Source of the DNA: Rhizobium sp. Pop5
GTDB lineage: Bacteria; Pseudomonadota; Alphaproteobacteria; Rhizobiales; Rhizobiaceae
DNA: 64,000 nt
Assembly (NCBI RefSeq): GCF_024721175.1
Contig: NZ_CP099399.1
Coordinates: 3,428,001-3,492,000, forward strand
Reading direction: 5' to 3'
The notes beneath the pieces were generated by a model. It did no database searches, had not been told where the DNA came from, and worked only from the letters and a program-made list of their open reading frames with translations. Below, one piece after another: positions 27,619-37,076 of this stretch; positions within the stretch are counted from its first letter, which is position 1, and each line of letters begins with the position of its first letter. Made by a program: the position numbers and the translations under genes.

Positions 27619-28338
27619 TTACTGTGACAAGGTAACCTTGGCGGAAGAGACCGTCGCCTCGATATGATCGACCAGCTGGTCGGCAAGGCCGAGCCGGCCC
27701 GCGAGCAAATCGAGATAACCGCGCTCGGCCCGCGAATCCGGTTCGATGGTGAGCCGCGAGGCGGTGTAGAGCTCGACGCGCTGCTCTTCCGTCGTCGCGG
27801 CGACGACAAGCGCATCGATATCCGTCGGCGAAGCGAGTTCCCGCTCGATGAAAGCCGCAGCCTCGCCGCTGACATCGGCCGCCTTGATCTTGTCCATGAT
27901 AAGGGCGCGCTCGGCATCGTCGATATGGCCGTCGGCCTTGGCCGCGGCGATCATTGCCCGGATCAACACCAGCACGAATTCATTGCTGCCGGCAGGCGAC
28001 GCCGGCCCGAAGCCGGATTCGACAGGCGGCGGCAGGAGGACCGGATTGTTGGCCGATGGCGCATCCGAGGGAGCAGCCGGCGCCTGGCCCGACTGGTAAT
28101 TCTTGTAGGCCTGGTAGCCGAGGCCCGCAATGGCGGCAAGACCTCCGATCGCCAGCGCGTTGCCGGCAATGCCGCGGCCGGTCTTGGTGCCGAGAAGCAC
28201 GGCTGCGATCGCGCCCGTCGCCAGCGGATTGTTCCTGGCCGTCTGCACGGCCTCGCCCGCCCTGTCGCGGACCGTGCCGCCGAGGCCAGGCACCTGTGAA
28301 CCCAAAAACTGGTCGAGAAGCTTCTTTGCGTCGAACAT
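27619..28338 (-). CDS. DUF533 (YebE-type, TerB-like fold) protein
   Basis: The 239-residue protein has a Gly/Ala-rich N-terminal half with a hydrophobic stretch (NPLATGAIAAVLLGTKTGRG and GLAAIAGLGYQAYK, about 37-80), a Pro-rich linker, and a helical C-terminal domain VLIRAMIAAAKADGHIDDAE (about 123-142) like TerB and YebE proteins, where the Asp/Glu residues in DGHIDDAE are conserved. Function is unknown; YebE-like proteins are linked to envelope stress in other bacteria. It stands alone on the minus strand. Confidence 0.85.
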   Translation of the reverse strand: MFDAKKLLDQFLGSQVPGLGGTVRDRAGEAVQTARNNPLATGAIAAVLLGTKTGRGIAGNALAIGGLAAIAGLGYQAYKNYQSGQAPAAPSDAPSANNPVLLPPPVESGFGPASPAGSNEFVLVLIRAMIAAAKADGHIDDAERALIMDKIKAADVSGEAAAFIERELASPTDIDALVVAATTEEQRVELYTASRLTIEPDSRAERGYLDLLAGRLGLADQLVDHIEATVSSAKVTLSQ

Positions 28339-28447
28339 CCGTCGTCATCTCCCTGTTTGAGGCTGGAGGAGAACATAGGTTTGCGACGGGTGAAATACAA
28401 ATGGGAGGGCTCGCCGGGAAGCGTGCCCTACCCCCAGATATACGACC

Positions 28448-29086
28448 TCAGGCCTTCAGCGCGGCGGCCTCCGCCGCGAGCTTGGTAATGCCAGCCCAAT
28501 CGCCGGCGGTGACCAGTTCCTTCGGGGCCACCCAGGAGCCGCCGACGCAGATGACGTTCGGCAGCGAGAGGTAATCATTGGCGTTCTTCAGCGAAATGCC
28601 GCCGGTCGGGCAGAACAATGTGCCGGCGAGCGGCGAGGAGAGCGCCTTGAGATAGGCAGCACCCCCGGCCTGCTCGGCGGGGAAGAACTTCAGCACCTGG
28701 TAGCCTTCTTCGCGCAAAGCCATGACTTCGCTGGCGGTCGCAGCGCCGGGAAGCAGCGGCACGTCGGAATCGGCGGCCGCATCCAACAGCTCCTGCGTGG
28801 TGCCCGGGCTGACGATGAATTTCGAACCGGCCTGAACGGCGGCTTCCCAATGGGCCGCGTTCAGGATCGTACCTGCGCCGACTTCGGCGCCCTCGACCTC
28901 TGCGGCGACAGCGCGCACGGCTTCGAGCGCCGCCGGCGTGCGCATAGTGATCTCGATCGCTTTCAGACCGCCCGCGACGAGCGCGCGGGCCAGCGATACG
29001 GCCGACTTCGCGTCGTCGACGATCAACACCGGAACGACCGGCTGAAGTTTCAGGATGGAAAGGAGCTTCTCTGTTTTCTCGCCCAT
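28448..29086 (-). CDS. eda: 2-keto-3-deoxy-6-phosphogluconate aldolase
   Basis: The 212-residue protein has Glu45 in AIEITMRT and the Schiff-base Lys133 in VLKFFPAEQAGG, at the same numbers as in E. coli Eda, plus the phosphate loop FCPTGGIS. It splits KDPG into pyruvate and glyceraldehyde 3-phosphate in the Entner-Doudoroff pathway, the main route of sugar breakdown in rhizobia. Other pathway genes are not adjacent. The gene is monocistronic by position. Confidence 0.95.
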   Translation of the reverse strand: MGEKTEKLLSILKLQPVVPVLIVDDAKSAVSLARALVAGGLKAIEITMRTPAALEAVRAVAAEVEGAEVGAGTILNAAHWEAAVQAGSKFIVSPGTTQELLDAAADSDVPLLPGAATASEVMALREEGYQVLKFFPAEQAGGAAYLKALSSPLAGTLFCPTGGISLKNANDYLSLPNVICVGGSWVAPKELVTAGDWAGITKLAAEAAALKA

Positions 29087-29245
29087 GGTCGTACGACTTT
29101 CTTGACTTGAAACGATTGAATTCCGATTCCGAATAACGCCCCCGCGGAACCTTGTCGAGATAAAACCAGTTCACGTTACAGCATGGGTATGAAATGCGTG
29201 GAAATTGGGCTACCGTGTCGCAATCGTCACAAAAGGTTCATCGGC

Positions 29246-29734
29246 ATGGCGAAAGAGATCGAACGGAAGTTCCTTGTACGCAGCGATGGATGGCGTTCCG
29301 CCGTCGAAGCCAAATCCGTCCTGAAGCAGGGTTACATCGCCTCGATGGACGATCGTTCCGTCCGGGTGCGCACCCTCGACGACAAGAAGGCCAGACTGAC
29401 GATCAAGATCGGCCGCAGCGCCATCACCCGCGATGAATTCGAATATGACATTCCGGTCGCCGATGCCGAAGAGCTGTTGCAGAACGCCATTGGCATCGTC
29501 ATCGAGAAAACGCGCTACCGCGTTCCGCATGAAGGCTTCGTCTGGGAGGTCGATGTCTTTGCCGGTGAACACCGAGGATTGGTCATCGCCGAGGTCGAAA
29601 TGAGGTCGGAAGCCGACAGTCCGGCTCTGCCCTCATGGCTTGGCCGCGAAGTGACCGGCGATTTCCGCTATTCCAACCAGGCCCTAGCCACAGAATATGG
29701 GCACGACCGGCATGGCCTATCGCATACGGCCTGA
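29246..29734 (+). CDS. CYTH-domain protein (triphosphate tunnel metalloenzyme)
   Basis: The 162-residue protein begins MAKEIERKFLV, with the family ExExK motif at residues 4-8, and continues with strands rich in Arg/Lys and Glu such as RVRTLDDKKARLTIKIG and IEKTRYRVPHEGFVWEVDVF, forming the tunnel of CYTH enzymes. Bacterial members hydrolyse tripolyphosphate or related triphosphates. I chose the internal ATG at 29246 because the ExExK motif should lie at the N-terminus. Its 3' end overlaps the CHAD gene by 38 bases in another frame, and the two domains often occur together. Confidence 0.9.
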   Translation: MAKEIERKFLVRSDGWRSAVEAKSVLKQGYIASMDDRSVRVRTLDDKKARLTIKIGRSAITRDEFEYDIPVADAEELLQNAIGIVIEKTRYRVPHEGFVWEVDVFAGEHRGLVIAEVEMRSEADSPALPSWLGREVTGDFRYSNQALATEYGHDRHGLSHTA

Positions 29735-30620
29735 CGCCGATTTCACCGAGGAATTCCGTAGCGTCGCCACCGAGCAGTTAAACCGCGCCGTCACGGTTCT
29801 CGAAGAGCGGCCGGAGGGTGCGCATGAGGCGATCCATTCCTTCCGCAAGAACCTGAAGCGCGCGCGCTCGCTCTACCGCTTGGTGCGCCGCGAGGTGCCG
29901 GATTTCCAGGCGCAGGAAAATGTGCGGCTGCGCGATGCCGCTGGATCGCTTTCGGCAATCCGCGACGCTGCCGCCCTCATCGGCACCGCCCAATATCTGC
30001 ACAAAACCGCCCGCGAAAAGGAAGAGAGCGAGGCGCTTGGCCGCATCGTCACCATTCTCGAAGGACGCCGCGATTGGATGGCAGAAGCCGAAAGCGGCCT
30101 GGAGCAGCGGCTGATGGAAGCCTCAGACGTTCTGAAGGAAGCGATCGCTGCCGTGGATACGGTTGCCTTCGACGGCGGCCACCGCAAGAATGCCCGCATG
30201 CTCGGGAAAAGCTGGCGCCGCACGGCGCGCAAGGCGAAGGCTGCCCTTGCGGCCTGCCACGGCGAGGCATCGGCCGACGATTTCCACGATCTGCGCAAAC
30301 GCACCTATGACTACCGGCTCTTCCATGGCCTCCTGCGCGACGTCTGGCCGGGCGCGATGCAGGCCAAGCGCGATGCGGCCAAGGAACTCGTCGAGGATCT
30401 CGGTCACATTCACGATCTCACCGTGCTTTCCGAACTGGTCGAGTCCGAACCGCAGCTCTTCACCCGCAATGACGATCTGGCGCATCTGCTCGACGCCATC
30501 ATCTTCCGCCAGCAGGAAGACCGGCGGCTGGCGCTTGCCAAGGCCGAAGCTGTCTTCACCGACGATCCCGACGACGAAGCGGAGCGTATCGAACTTCTCT
30601 GGCTGACGGCGGGAAGCTGA
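29697..30620 (+). CDS. CHAD-domain protein
   Basis: The 307-residue protein is a CHAD domain: conserved His/Lys/Arg helices [20 protein letters not shown] (about 43-62) and [16 protein letters not shown] (about 197-212) fit the polyphosphate-binding helical repeats. It is encoded right after a CYTH enzyme, overlapping it by 38 bases, the split form of the fused CYTH-CHAD proteins. An alternative ATG at 29712 (MAYRIRP) is equally good. I infer a role in polyphosphate granule or inorganic polyphosphate handling. Confidence 0.88.
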   Translation: MGTTGMAYRIRPDADFTEEFRSVATEQLNRAVTVLEERPEGAHEAIHSFRKNLKRARSLYRLVRREVPDFQAQENVRLRDAAGSLSAIRDAAALIGTAQYLHKTAREKEESEALGRIVTILEGRRDWMAEAESGLEQRLMEASDVLKEAIAAVDTVAFDGGHRKNARMLGKSWRRTARKAKAALAACHGEASADDFHDLRKRTYDYRLFHGLLRDVWPGAMQAKRDAAKELVEDLGHIHDLTVLSELVESEPQLFTRNDDLAHLLDAIIFRQQEDRRLALAKAEAVFTDDPDDEAERIELLWLTAGS

Positions 30621-30681
30621 GAAGCAGCCGCCATTGGTGAAGGCAATTGCGCTGCTCGCCGATTTTCTGTATTTCCGGCCG

Positions 30682-31611
30682 ATGACCGACAGCCTGACAC
30701 ACACCAGCCCGTTCCTCGTGGCGGCGCTCTACCATTTCGTTTCCGTGCCGCGTTTTGCGAGCCTGCAGGAGCCGTTGCAGGCGCTCTGCGAGGAAAACGG
30801 CGTCAAGGGAACGCTGCTTCTGGCGCATGAGGGCATCAACGGCACGATCGCCGGACCGGATACCGGCATTGGCGCCGTGCTCTCCTTCTTGCGCGCCCAG
30901 CCGGAGTTTTCGGGCCTGGAGCACAAGGAGAGCCGCGCTTCCAAAATGCCGTTCCTGCGCATGAAGGTGAAGCTGAAGAAGGAAATCGTCACCATGGGCG
31001 TCGAGGACATCGATCCCAACAAGGTGGTCGGCACCTATGTCGCGCCTCAGGATTGGAACGCGCTGATTTCCGATCCCGATACGATCGTCATCGACACCCG
31101 CAACGACTACGAAACGGCGATCGGCACCTTTCGCGGCGCAGTCGATCCGAAGACCAAGACGTTCCGCGAGTTTCCCGGGTGGGTGCGGCAGAACACCGGC
31201 CTGCACAACAAGCCGAAGATCGCCATGTACTGCACCGGCGGCATACGCTGCGAGAAGGCCACCGCTTTCATGAAGGCTGAGGGTTTCGACGAGGTCTATC
31301 ACCTGAAGGGCGGTATCCTGAAATATCTGGAGGAAGTGCCGCACGAAGAAAGCCTCTGGGACGGCGCCTGCTTCGTCTTCGACGAGCGCGTCTCTGTCGA
31401 GCACGGGCTTAGGGAAGGCGAACACAAGCTCTGCCACGCCTGCCGAAACCCGATCACATCAGAGGAAATCAGCTCACCGCTCTACGAGGAAGGCGTCTCC
31501 TGCAGCCACTGTTACCACACGCGCACTGAAGAAGACCGGTTGCGCTACCGCCAGCGGCAGCACCAGATCGCGCTCGCGAAAAAGCGCGGGCAGCGCCATA
31601 TCGGCAGCTGA
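30682..31611 (+). CDS. trhO: tRNA uridine(34) hydroxylase, rhodanese type
   Basis: The 309-residue protein belongs to the YceA/TrhO family. It has an N-terminal acylphosphatase-like region ([14 protein letters not shown]), the conserved [16 protein letters not shown], a rhodanese domain with catalytic Cys184 in [11 protein letters not shown] and a C-terminal CxxC...CxxC ribbon ([13 protein letters not shown]). TrhO hydroxylates U34 of several tRNAs with oxygen. I use the ATG at 30682 (MTDSLTHT); an in-frame GTG at 30634 would add 16 hydrophobic residues that are not typical. The ribosome-binding site is weak. Confidence 0.92.
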   Translation: MTDSLTHTSPFLVAALYHFVSVPRFASLQEPLQALCEENGVKGTLLLAHEGINGTIAGPDTGIGAVLSFLRAQPEFSGLEHKESRASKMPFLRMKVKLKKEIVTMGVEDIDPNKVVGTYVAPQDWNALISDPDTIVIDTRNDYETAIGTFRGAVDPKTKTFREFPGWVRQNTGLHNKPKIAMYCTGGIRCEKATAFMKAEGFDEVYHLKGGILKYLEEVPHEESLWDGACFVFDERVSVEHGLREGEHKLCHACRNPITSEEISSPLYEEGVSCSHCYHTRTEEDRLRYRQRQHQIALAKKRGQRHIGS

Positions 31612-31651
31612 ATCTGGATTCTTTGTGAGGCCGGCCGAACCCCGTAGCCGT

Positions 31652-33866
31652 TTAGGCAGCGCCGAGACGACGCCGGGCTTCTGGCTCCACTGCCTGTCGC
31701 TCCTCCAGCATCTCGGAGATGAGATCTGATGTGACAGGCTTTCCGAAAAAATAGCCCTGCAGGCAATCGCATCCGAACAGGCGCATCGCCACCGCCTGCG
31801 CCTCGGTCTCGATGCCTTCGGCCGTGACGGGAATATCGAGCGAGCGGGCAAGCGCCACCGTCGCCTGCAGCATCTCGCGCTGCCGTTTGTCTTCATTGAC
31901 GCCCATGACCAGCGAACGGTCGATCTTGATGCGGTCGAAGCCGAACTGCCTGAGATAACCGATGGAGGAGAAGCCGGAACCGAAATCGTCAAGCGCCACC
32001 TTCACACCCAGCCCCTTCAGCCGCTCGATCGACTGGCGGGTGCGCTGCGGATTCTGGATCATGTAGCCTTCGGTGATTTCGAGCGTAACGCGGCCGGCCT
32101 CGATCTCCGTCTGCTTCAGCACGTAGCGCACATAGTCGGTGAAGGCAGGATTACGGAACTGGCCCGGCGAGACGTTGACGGAGATGTTGAGGCCAGGCCA
32201 TTGCTTGGCCGTCTCGCAGGCCTTGCGCAGCACGAACAGGCCGAGCGATTCGATGAGGCCGCTCGTCTCGGCGATCGGGATGAATACTTCGGGCGAAACA
32301 GGCCCATGGCCCGGGCGGTTCCAGCGCACCAGCGCCTCGACGCCGGTGATCGCATGTGTCGTCGCATCGACCAGCGGCTGATAGGCGAGCGTGAGATCGC
32401 CGCTTTCGATGGCGATCCGCAGATCGATTTCCAGCGCATTGCGCTGCTCCCGGTCGGCGTCCATCGACGGATCATAGAGCGTCATGCGCGCGCGGCCGGC
32501 CTCCTTCGCCTTGTACATCGCAAGGTCGGAGCGGCGCACCAGCTCCTCACGTTCGGTGGCGCCGGCCGGCGACATGGCAATGCCGATGCTTGCCCCGACG
32601 ACCACGACACGGCGACCGATCTCCAGCGGCTCGGCGAGGAAATCGAGGATCTGTTCGGAAAGCTGCAGAGCGGCGGCATGTTCCCCGTCAGAGAGAAAGG
32701 CGATGGCGAACTCGTCTCCGCCGATGCGGGCGAGGACCGCGCCTTGCGGGATGAGCACATCGAGACCGGCTGCGACCGCGCGGATCAACTGGTCGCCGGT
32801 GCCGTGGCCATAGCTGTCGTTGACTTCCTTGAAGCCGTCGAGGTCGAGATAGAGGAGCAGCACGTTGCGCTTGGTCTGGCGTGCCTCGATGACGAAGCGA
32901 TCGACGGCGAGCCCGAGGCCATCGCGGTTGGAAAGACCGCTCAGCTCTGTCGCGCAGCGCCTCCTCACGGGCGCTGTTTTCCTCGCCTTTCAATCGGCGG
33001 CCGGCAAGCCAGCCGATGACAAGCAGCACCATGAAGAACAGCCCGACCAGTCCGAGCGCCTGGATGACCATCGGCCGCACCTGCGCATAGGCGACATCGC
33101 CGGGCGAACGCGAGGTCCAGACGAGCTTGGCAAGCATTGCCCCGGTCGGATCGGCGATCGGCACGAAATAATCGGCCTCGAGGGCCGGCGGCGCCAGCCT
33201 CAGCCCGCCGATAACATAGGTCTGGCCGAGCCCTGTCACCCTGTCATCGTCGAGATGACGGGCGAAAACAAGATAGCGATGCTGGCCCGCGGGCGCCTCC
33301 AGCGCACCGGATTTTTTCCGCACCAGTGCGACGCCAACTGCGGCAATACCGCGTTTGGTGGTGACGAAACCGGCCGCTTGGGGACGATCGGCAGGGCCGG
33401 CGGCCTTGACCTTGTCGAGCAGGGTCCAGAGTGACGGCGCGAAGAAATCCGTGAGCGACTCCTCCATCGGCTGGCCGTCGCGATAGGCGATGATCGCCTT
33501 CCTCTCATCGTCGATGACGATCGCCATGTCGAAAAGCGCGCTGTTGACCGACATCTCGCCGTAATTGCTCACCGTCCAGGCCATGCCGTCGGGGGCATAG
33601 ACATTGGTGGCGGCGTCGTCCCATGCGGCATAATCGTCAAGCGTCGCGCCGAGTTGATCCTCGAAGGTCTTCAACGCGCCGATCGTCGTTTCGCGCGAGC
33701 GCTCGTCGTCGAGAAGATTGGCATTTTCGGCCACCCGTTCGAGCGCCGTCAGCACCATGATGGTAACGACGGCGACAATGACGGCGAAGGAGAAAAGCAC
33801 ACCCGTGACGGTGGTGTGACGGCCTATTCCCGATCCCCTGCTCCTCGATTTTGCAACTGTACGCAT
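31652..33866 (-). pseudogene. CHASE4-GGDEF-EAL protein gene, broken by a frameshift
   Basis: Two overlapping frames together encode one protein. Codons 1 to about 306 from the ATG at 33866 (GGGAG upstream) give a membrane span, a CHASE4 sensor with LDDYAAWDDA, and a second span near 265-285. At about 32948 the frame must shift by one base; the other frame then continues ELSGLSNRDGLGL into an intact GGDEF domain (RIGGDEFAIAF) and an EAL domain (EALVRW, DDFGSGFSS, EGIETEAQ). Removing one A would join RD to ELSGLSNR, the normal GGDEF entry. Both catalytic sites are otherwise preserved, so this is a recent mutation or a sequence error. Confidence 0.88.
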
Positions 33867-34017
33867 TACAACTCCCTGACCGTCGGATTTTGCCAGTCAA
33901 GGGTTCAAAAACGTTTAAGCAACCGCCTGTTGAAGATTTTCCGGCGATCTATTTCTGCATCTGCCGATGACGCGAAGCTTCTGCCAAGCAATGTCAGTCA
34001 CTTAACGAGGATGAAAT

Positions 34018-35391
34018 CTAGGGCGCCGTGTGGTTGCCCTTCGGGAATTGCGCCGCCAAGTCGCTGTACCACTTGCCGCTCTTCTTCACCGTGCGCACCT
34101 GGGTCTCGTAGTTGACATGGACGAGGCCGAAGCGCATGCGGTAGCCTTCCGCCCATTCGAAGTTGTCCATCAGGCTCCAGGCGAAATAACCACGCATCGG
34201 ATGCCCGTCCTTGATGAGATCCGCCACGATGTCGAGATGGTCGCCGAGATAGTCGAGGCGCATCGTGTCGTCAACCGCGCCATCGACGACACTAGTGTTG
34301 TCGCAAGCGCCATTCTCGGTGATGTAGCATTCCGGCAGATCGTAGCGGCGATAGAGGTCCTCGACCAGGCGCCTCAATCCGGGCGCATAGATTTCCCAGC
34401 CGATGTCGGTCTTGACGTCACTTGCCGGCGGCGCTTTCACCGTCCAGGGGAAATCGCCTTTTCGTTCGGCATCGTCGGTAACGCGCTCGGGCGTGTAGTA
34501 ATTCAGACCCCACCAGTCGAGCTTCTGGCTGATGAGCTTCATATCGCCGTCCTCTATGACGGGCATGCGCTCACCGAGCGCCTCGACGAACTCCTTCGGA
34601 TATTCGCCCTTGAAGACGGGATCGAAGAAGGCGCCGTTGTGGAACTGATGCGCGCGTTCGGCGGCGGCAAGATCGGCTGCGCCGTCGGAGCCGGGAATGA
34701 TCGATGCGGCATTGAGCACGAGCCCGACAGGCACGTTTGGCGCTTCCGAGCGGATTGCCTCGACGCCGAGACCGTGGGCAAGGTTCATATGATGCATGGC
34801 GTGGAGAGCGGCCTGCATGTTGCGCTCACCCGGCGCATGGATGCCGTAGAGGTGGCTCAGCCAGACGATGCACCAGGGCTCGTTGAAGGTGGCAACTGTG
34901 TCGAGACGATCGCCGAGGCGGTTCACGACAGTCTTGGCATAACGCTGAAAGGCATAGGCTGTCGAACGCGCCGTCCAGCCGCCGTCGCCGGCAAGCAGCA
35001 GAGGCAGGTCCCAATGGTAAAGCGTCGCGAAGGTCTTGATCCCCCGCGCCTTGCAGCCGTCGACCAGCCGATCGTAGAAATCGAGGCCGGCCTCGTTCAC
35101 CGGACCCGTGCCGTCGGGAATGATGCGCGGCCAGGCGATGGAGAAACGATAGGCTTCGACACCCATCTCCTTGATGAGATCCAGATCCTGATCAAGCCGG
35201 TTATAGTGGTCGCAAGCGATATTGCCATTGTGGCGATGATAGACGCGGCCCGGCATATTGCAGAAGGCGTCCCAGATCGACGGCTTGCGGCCGTCGGCCT
35301 TGCTGGCGCCCTCGATCTGAAACGCGGCGGTGGCGACGCCAAAGGTGAAGTCGCCGGGAAAGCGCTCTGCGAGTTTTTTCGGATCGATCAT
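34018..35391 (-). CDS. Beta-glucosidase, glycoside hydrolase family 1
   Basis: The 457-residue protein is a GH1 enzyme without signal peptide. The acid/base Glu is in TFNEPWC (about 168) and the nucleophile Glu in YITENGACD (about 360); DFTFGVATAAFQIEGA and WSLMDNFEWAEGY are further family marks. It hydrolyses beta-glucosides in the cytoplasm. I use the ATG at 35391 (MIDPKKLAERF), not the longer frame to 35445 that runs into a repeat. A RIME-type repeat lies just upstream. No transporter is adjacent on the same transcript. Confidence 0.93.
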   Translation of the reverse strand: MIDPKKLAERFPGDFTFGVATAAFQIEGASKADGRKPSIWDAFCNMPGRVYHRHNGNIACDHYNRLDQDLDLIKEMGVEAYRFSIAWPRIIPDGTGPVNEAGLDFYDRLVDGCKARGIKTFATLYHWDLPLLLAGDGGWTARSTAYAFQRYAKTVVNRLGDRLDTVATFNEPWCIVWLSHLYGIHAPGERNMQAALHAMHHMNLAHGLGVEAIRSEAPNVPVGLVLNAASIIPGSDGAADLAAAERAHQFHNGAFFDPVFKGEYPKEFVEALGERMPVIEDGDMKLISQKLDWWGLNYYTPERVTDDAERKGDFPWTVKAPPASDVKTDIGWEIYAPGLRRLVEDLYRRYDLPECYITENGACDNTSVVDGAVDDTMRLDYLGDHLDIVADLIKDGHPMRGYFAWSLMDNFEWAEGYRMRFGLVHVNYETQVRTVKKSGKWYSDLAAQFPKGNHTAP

Positions 35392-35405
35392 CTGGAATCC
35401 TATCT

Positions 35406-35511
35406 CTAAAGCATGTCGCGCAAATGTGTGCAGCGGTTTTGCCACGACGACATGCGGAAAATCAAAAATCTAAAGTGGGGCAGGCGAATCTAAAAGATCG
35501 CGCCACGCTTC
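35406..35511. repeat. RIME-type palindromic repeat, copy A
   Basis: The element has two palindromes in a row: GCATGTC...GACATGC, then a T/A-rich segment and AAAGTGGGGC...GCGCCACGCTT. It is largely identical to copy B at 39413-39520, sharing segments such as GGCGAATCT/AGCGAATCT and AAAGATCGCG. Two large palindromes in about 108 bases is the described layout of RIME1 elements of Rhizobium. It lies upstream of the glucosidase gene. Confidence 0.8.
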
Positions 35512-35630
35512 AGCTGAGGCCCTTTGCGCGGGATTTAGCCAAGGCCGAGGGCAAAGTACAGGCCGGCGGCGATAAAAACTGCAACGTTACAGGAAGGCCA
35601 TGCCGCTGCTGCCTGATCAAGATTGAAACA

Positions 35631-35666
35631 AAAATGCCGAGGCGGCTCCAGCCGCCTCGGCATTTT
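35631..35666. terminator. Strong hairpin terminator
   Basis: AAAATGCCGAGGCGGCT and AGCCGCCTCGGCATTTT are perfect 17-bp arms around CC. It follows the oxidoreductase gene (ending at 35701, minus strand) after about 34 bases, so it should end the transcript of the sugar operon; being symmetric, it also insulates the opposite strand. Confidence 0.88.
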
Positions 35667-35700
35667 CATCAAGCGCTACGCGCGGGTCGGATCGGACAAT

Positions 35701-36888
35701 TCAGACCTTGACCCATGCCCCGTTCTTCTTGGAAGACGCGACGCAGGCTTCGACGAAGGCCACACCCTTTACGCCGTCATCGACCGTGGGATAGACCACC
35801 GCCTTGTCGACGTCCTTGCCCTTCTTGCGGGCGTTGATCGCATGCGCGGCTTCCGTATAGATCGTCGCAAACGCCTCGAGATAACCTTCCGGATGCCCAG
35901 ATGGCACGCGCGTAACGCGGCCGGCAGCCGCGCCGGCGCCGGCGCCGCCACGGGTGATCAGTCGCTTCGGCTCGCCGAAAGGCGTGTACCAGAGGTAGTT
36001 GGGGTCCTTCTGGGTCCATTCCAGCCCGCCCTTGGTGCCGTAGACGCGCACCATCAGGCCGTTTTCATGGCCGGGCGCCACCTGGCTGCACCAGAGCATA
36101 CCCTTAGCCGGCTTCTCCGAGCCCTTGGCCTTGAAGCGCAACATGACGTGGGCATTATCATCAAGCCGGCGGCCCGGAACGAAGCTGTCGAGATCGGCAG
36201 CCAGGCTGTCGAGTTCCAGCCCGGTGATGAAGGAGGCAAGATTATAGGCATGCGTGCCGATATCGCCTGTGGACCCGCCGACGCCCGACTGTGCCGGGTC
36301 GGTGCGCCATGCGGCCTGTTTCTGGCCGGTCTGCTCGACCGCTTCCGTCAGCCAGTCCTGCGGATATTCGGCCTGGACCACTCTGATATCGCCAAGCTCG
36401 CCGTTCGCGATCATTTCGCGTGCCTGGCGGACCATCGGATAGCCGGTGTAATTATGCGTCAGCACGAAGAGCGCGCCACTCTCGTCGGCGACCTTCTTCA
36501 GCTTCTTCGCATCGGCAAGGTTCGATGTCAGCGGCTTGTCGCAGATGACATGGATACCGCGCCTCAGGAATTCCTTGGCTGCGTCGTAATGCACGTGGTT
36601 CGGCGTGACGATCGCCACCGCCTCGATGCCGTTCTTCAGCTTCGCCTCGCGGATTGCCATCTCGCGGTAGCTGGAATAGGTGCGCGACGGATCGAGACCG
36701 AGGTCACGGCCGGACTGGACGGCCTTCTCTGGCGTCGACGACAGCGCTCCGGCGATGAGGTCGTACTGATCGTCGATGCGCGCCGCGATACGGTGCACCG
36801 CACCGATGAACGCGCCCGCGCCGCCGCCCACCATGCCGAGCCGGATGCGCGGCTCGCGGGTCTGTTCGGATGATGCTTCGATTGCCAT
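35701..36888 (-). CDS. Gfo/Idh/MocA-family oxidoreductase
   Basis: The 395-residue protein has the Rossmann motif RLGMVGGGAGAFIGAVHR (about 16-33) and the family's catalytic EKP-like site as ICDKPLTSN (about 115), with GVGGSTGDIGTHAYN further on. It is probably an NAD(P)-dependent dehydrogenase of a sugar or polyol. The ATG at 36888 has AGGAGG seven bases before it. It is last in a run of minus-strand genes with a sugar epimerase and a sugar ABC transporter; the exact substrate is not visible. Confidence 0.9.
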   Translation of the reverse strand: MAIEASSEQTREPRIRLGMVGGGAGAFIGAVHRIAARIDDQYDLIAGALSSTPEKAVQSGRDLGLDPSRTYSSYREMAIREAKLKNGIEAVAIVTPNHVHYDAAKEFLRRGIHVICDKPLTSNLADAKKLKKVADESGALFVLTHNYTGYPMVRQAREMIANGELGDIRVVQAEYPQDWLTEAVEQTGQKQAAWRTDPAQSGVGGSTGDIGTHAYNLASFITGLELDSLAADLDSFVPGRRLDDNAHVMLRFKAKGSEKPAKGMLWCSQVAPGHENGLMVRVYGTKGGLEWTQKDPNYLWYTPFGEPKRLITRGGAGAGAAAGRVTRVPSGHPEGYLEAFATIYTEAAHAINARKKGKDVDKAVVYPTVDDGVKGVAFVEACVASSKKNGAWVKV

Positions 36889-36909
36889 TCTGGTCCTCCT
36901 CAATCTTTC

Positions 36910-37066
36910 TTCCCTTCTCCCCAGCGCGGAGAAGGTGGCCCGAAGGGTCGGATGAAGGAGCTTCGCGGCAGTTGCCTTTCGCTTGTCGCTCAAGGCATTC
37001 GTCGCTATCGCTCCTCATCTCCCTCATCTGCCCTAACGGGCATCTTCTCCCCGCTGGGGAGAAGGG
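36910..37066. repeat. Mosaic palindromic repeat between oxidoreductase and epimerase genes
   Basis: The 188-base gap between these two co-oriented genes holds inverted segments CCCTTCTCCCC and GGGGAGAAGGG at its ends and the motif GGCCCGAAGGGTCGGATGA. A 28-base stretch, 36928-36954 and neighbours, recurs exactly at 45000-45027 in the xylB-xylA gap. It is a dispersed repeat without coding capacity. Confidence 0.78.
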
Positions 37067-37076
37067 AAAATGAAAC

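Noticed and set aside
32688..33866. Programmed frameshift in the CHASE4-GGDEF-EAL gene
   Set aside because: There is no slippery run of A or T at the junction near 32948 and no obvious stimulatory hairpin; mutation or sequence error is simpler.
34030..35409. 459-codon plus-strand frame opposite the glucosidase
   Set aside because: Mirror of a clear GH1 gene with catalytic residues on the minus strand.
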